Origin: Gari tellinella | Taxonomy: Eukaryota > Mollusca > Bivalvia > Cardiida > Psammobiidae | Reading direction: 5' to 3' | NCBI GenBank assembly: GCA_922989275.2 | Contig: OV277871.1 | Span: 2,542,001-2,606,000 of the forward strand | Length of the DNA: 64,000 nt | Shown here: positions 63,393-64,000 of the stretch, in pieces | How the letters are laid out: every line of letters starts with the position of its first letter | Position numbering within the stretch: the first letter of the stretch is position 1 | Program-made: the position numbers and the translations under genes | The notes under the pieces: model-generated | The model's database searches: none | Seen by the model: the letters and a program-made list of their open reading frames with translations, nothing else | Told to the model about the DNA's origin: nothing

Positions 63393-64000
63393 GATAATTG
63401 ATCTTTAAACTAATATTTAACAATAATTTTGAGATAAAACGTTATTAACCTTCTTGAGTTAAGTAATAACCCATCTAAAGACCATTAGAAAAATAATTAT
63501 TTGGTGTCAACCCACTTTCTGTTTTGATTGTCAAACAAGACAGAACCTGTGCATGCTTGATATGACTTCCTGTTAACCTATAAGACTTTCATTCATAATT
63601 AGAAAACTTACTGTGATCTAGAAATAATGTTGAAATCAAGGATTATTTTTGCTGAGATGGTTAGAGGTGGCAGCTTAAAAACAAATATATGGCTTAAATT
63701 CATGTATTAGAGATATACGCGCCATTGTTGACATACACTGCCCTTTGACTACACATTCGGATTCCATATAATTATGGAACGTGTAGTAAGAGGTTATGTG
63801 ATGTATTTTCCAAAATGGCCAACCATTCCTCGAAGAATGTTGCCGGTTGACTGTAGTAAAATTTAAATTCTTTTACAATTATGATGAAAATAAAAGTGTA
63901 AAACTGCCGCCTGTGAATCACTTTCGGCTTGCACCATTAACTAACCCAGGACAAGCTCTGAGTCTTAGTGGTGGAACAGCAGAGCTGATCAAGTGCTGCC
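63393..64000. other. Unassigned sequence
   Basis: No gene or repeat family recognised up to the window end. Confidence 0.3.

Overview
This is AT-rich, intron-containing animal DNA with one convincing host gene exon in 64 kb. The rest is dominated by short non-autonomous DNA transposons, LINE tails, tRNA-derived SINEs and 'pearl'/Helentron-like tandem-core elements that follow a (GTCC/GTCT)n microsatellite. That mixture, plus Jockey/CR1-type LINE ends, a decayed Tc1/mariner transposase and a poly-C2H2 zinc-finger gene with a spliced 5' end, points to a mollusc, most likely a bivalve (inference from repeat architecture; species not identified).

The only intact protein gene is a 710-codon C2H2 zinc-finger exon on the + strand at 34130-36262. 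It has 14 fingers in an array, a Trp/His/Pro/Asn-rich linker and one isolated C-terminal finger. A 3' splice site lies 37 nt before its ATG, so 5' exons lie outside or are unrecognised. A MITE ends 34 nt before that splice site and another MITE starts 26 nt after the stop codon.

Layout: 1-9700, MITE-rich, with a TTAA-flanked 538-bp element carrying a tRNA-like segment. 9.8-13.2 kb, a tandem-core element, microsatellites and a 5'-truncated LINE (minus strand). 13331-19770, a 6.4-kb foldback element with TA target duplication, Tc1-like ends and kilobase inverted arms built of ~355-bp units; an inverted element with tRNA-like segments is nested near its centre. 19.9-25.6 kb, a second tandem-core element, SINE and MITEs. 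25764-28245, a 2.48-kb element inside a MITE, with GTGCC target duplication. 29-33 kb, LINE fragments and tandem repeats. 34-36.3 kb, the zinc-finger gene. 36.3-56.1 kb, an extremely dense MITE field with many nested insertions. 56.2-64 kb, tandem-core elements, a dead Tc1/mariner transposase, a ~1-kb tandem repeat carrying seven RFX X-box-like palindromes, a LINE fragment and SINEs.

I use family letters. A (about 40 copies): TTAA + CCCATTACCCCATA ends. B: TTAA + CTCATTCACCCCTGAAAC. C: TTAA + CCCTTAGCCTGCCA. D: TA + CAGTGGAGAAAACGTTATTC. E: TA + CAGTAAAACCTCTCTATTAC. F: CAGGGCTCCAGATAAGGGG. G: TCAAACTTCGATATCTC. H/L: ends containing GAGGTTATAAA. I: GGGCCCGTTTCATAAAACTT. J: CACGGAATTATACA. K: CAGGGCTGCCATAAGTTGA. 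The most striking observation is that families with unrelated ends share the same central foldback 'core'. Core alpha (AAAGTAAAGCAGAA...) is in A, E and K; core beta (CAAACAG...CTGTTTG around a GATCAGA-type stem) is in B, C and D; core gamma (an AATCGTC/GACGATT stem) is in F and I. Solo cores also occur. The TTAA sites inside the cores are repeatedly used as targets by other MITEs, which gives multi-layer nests.
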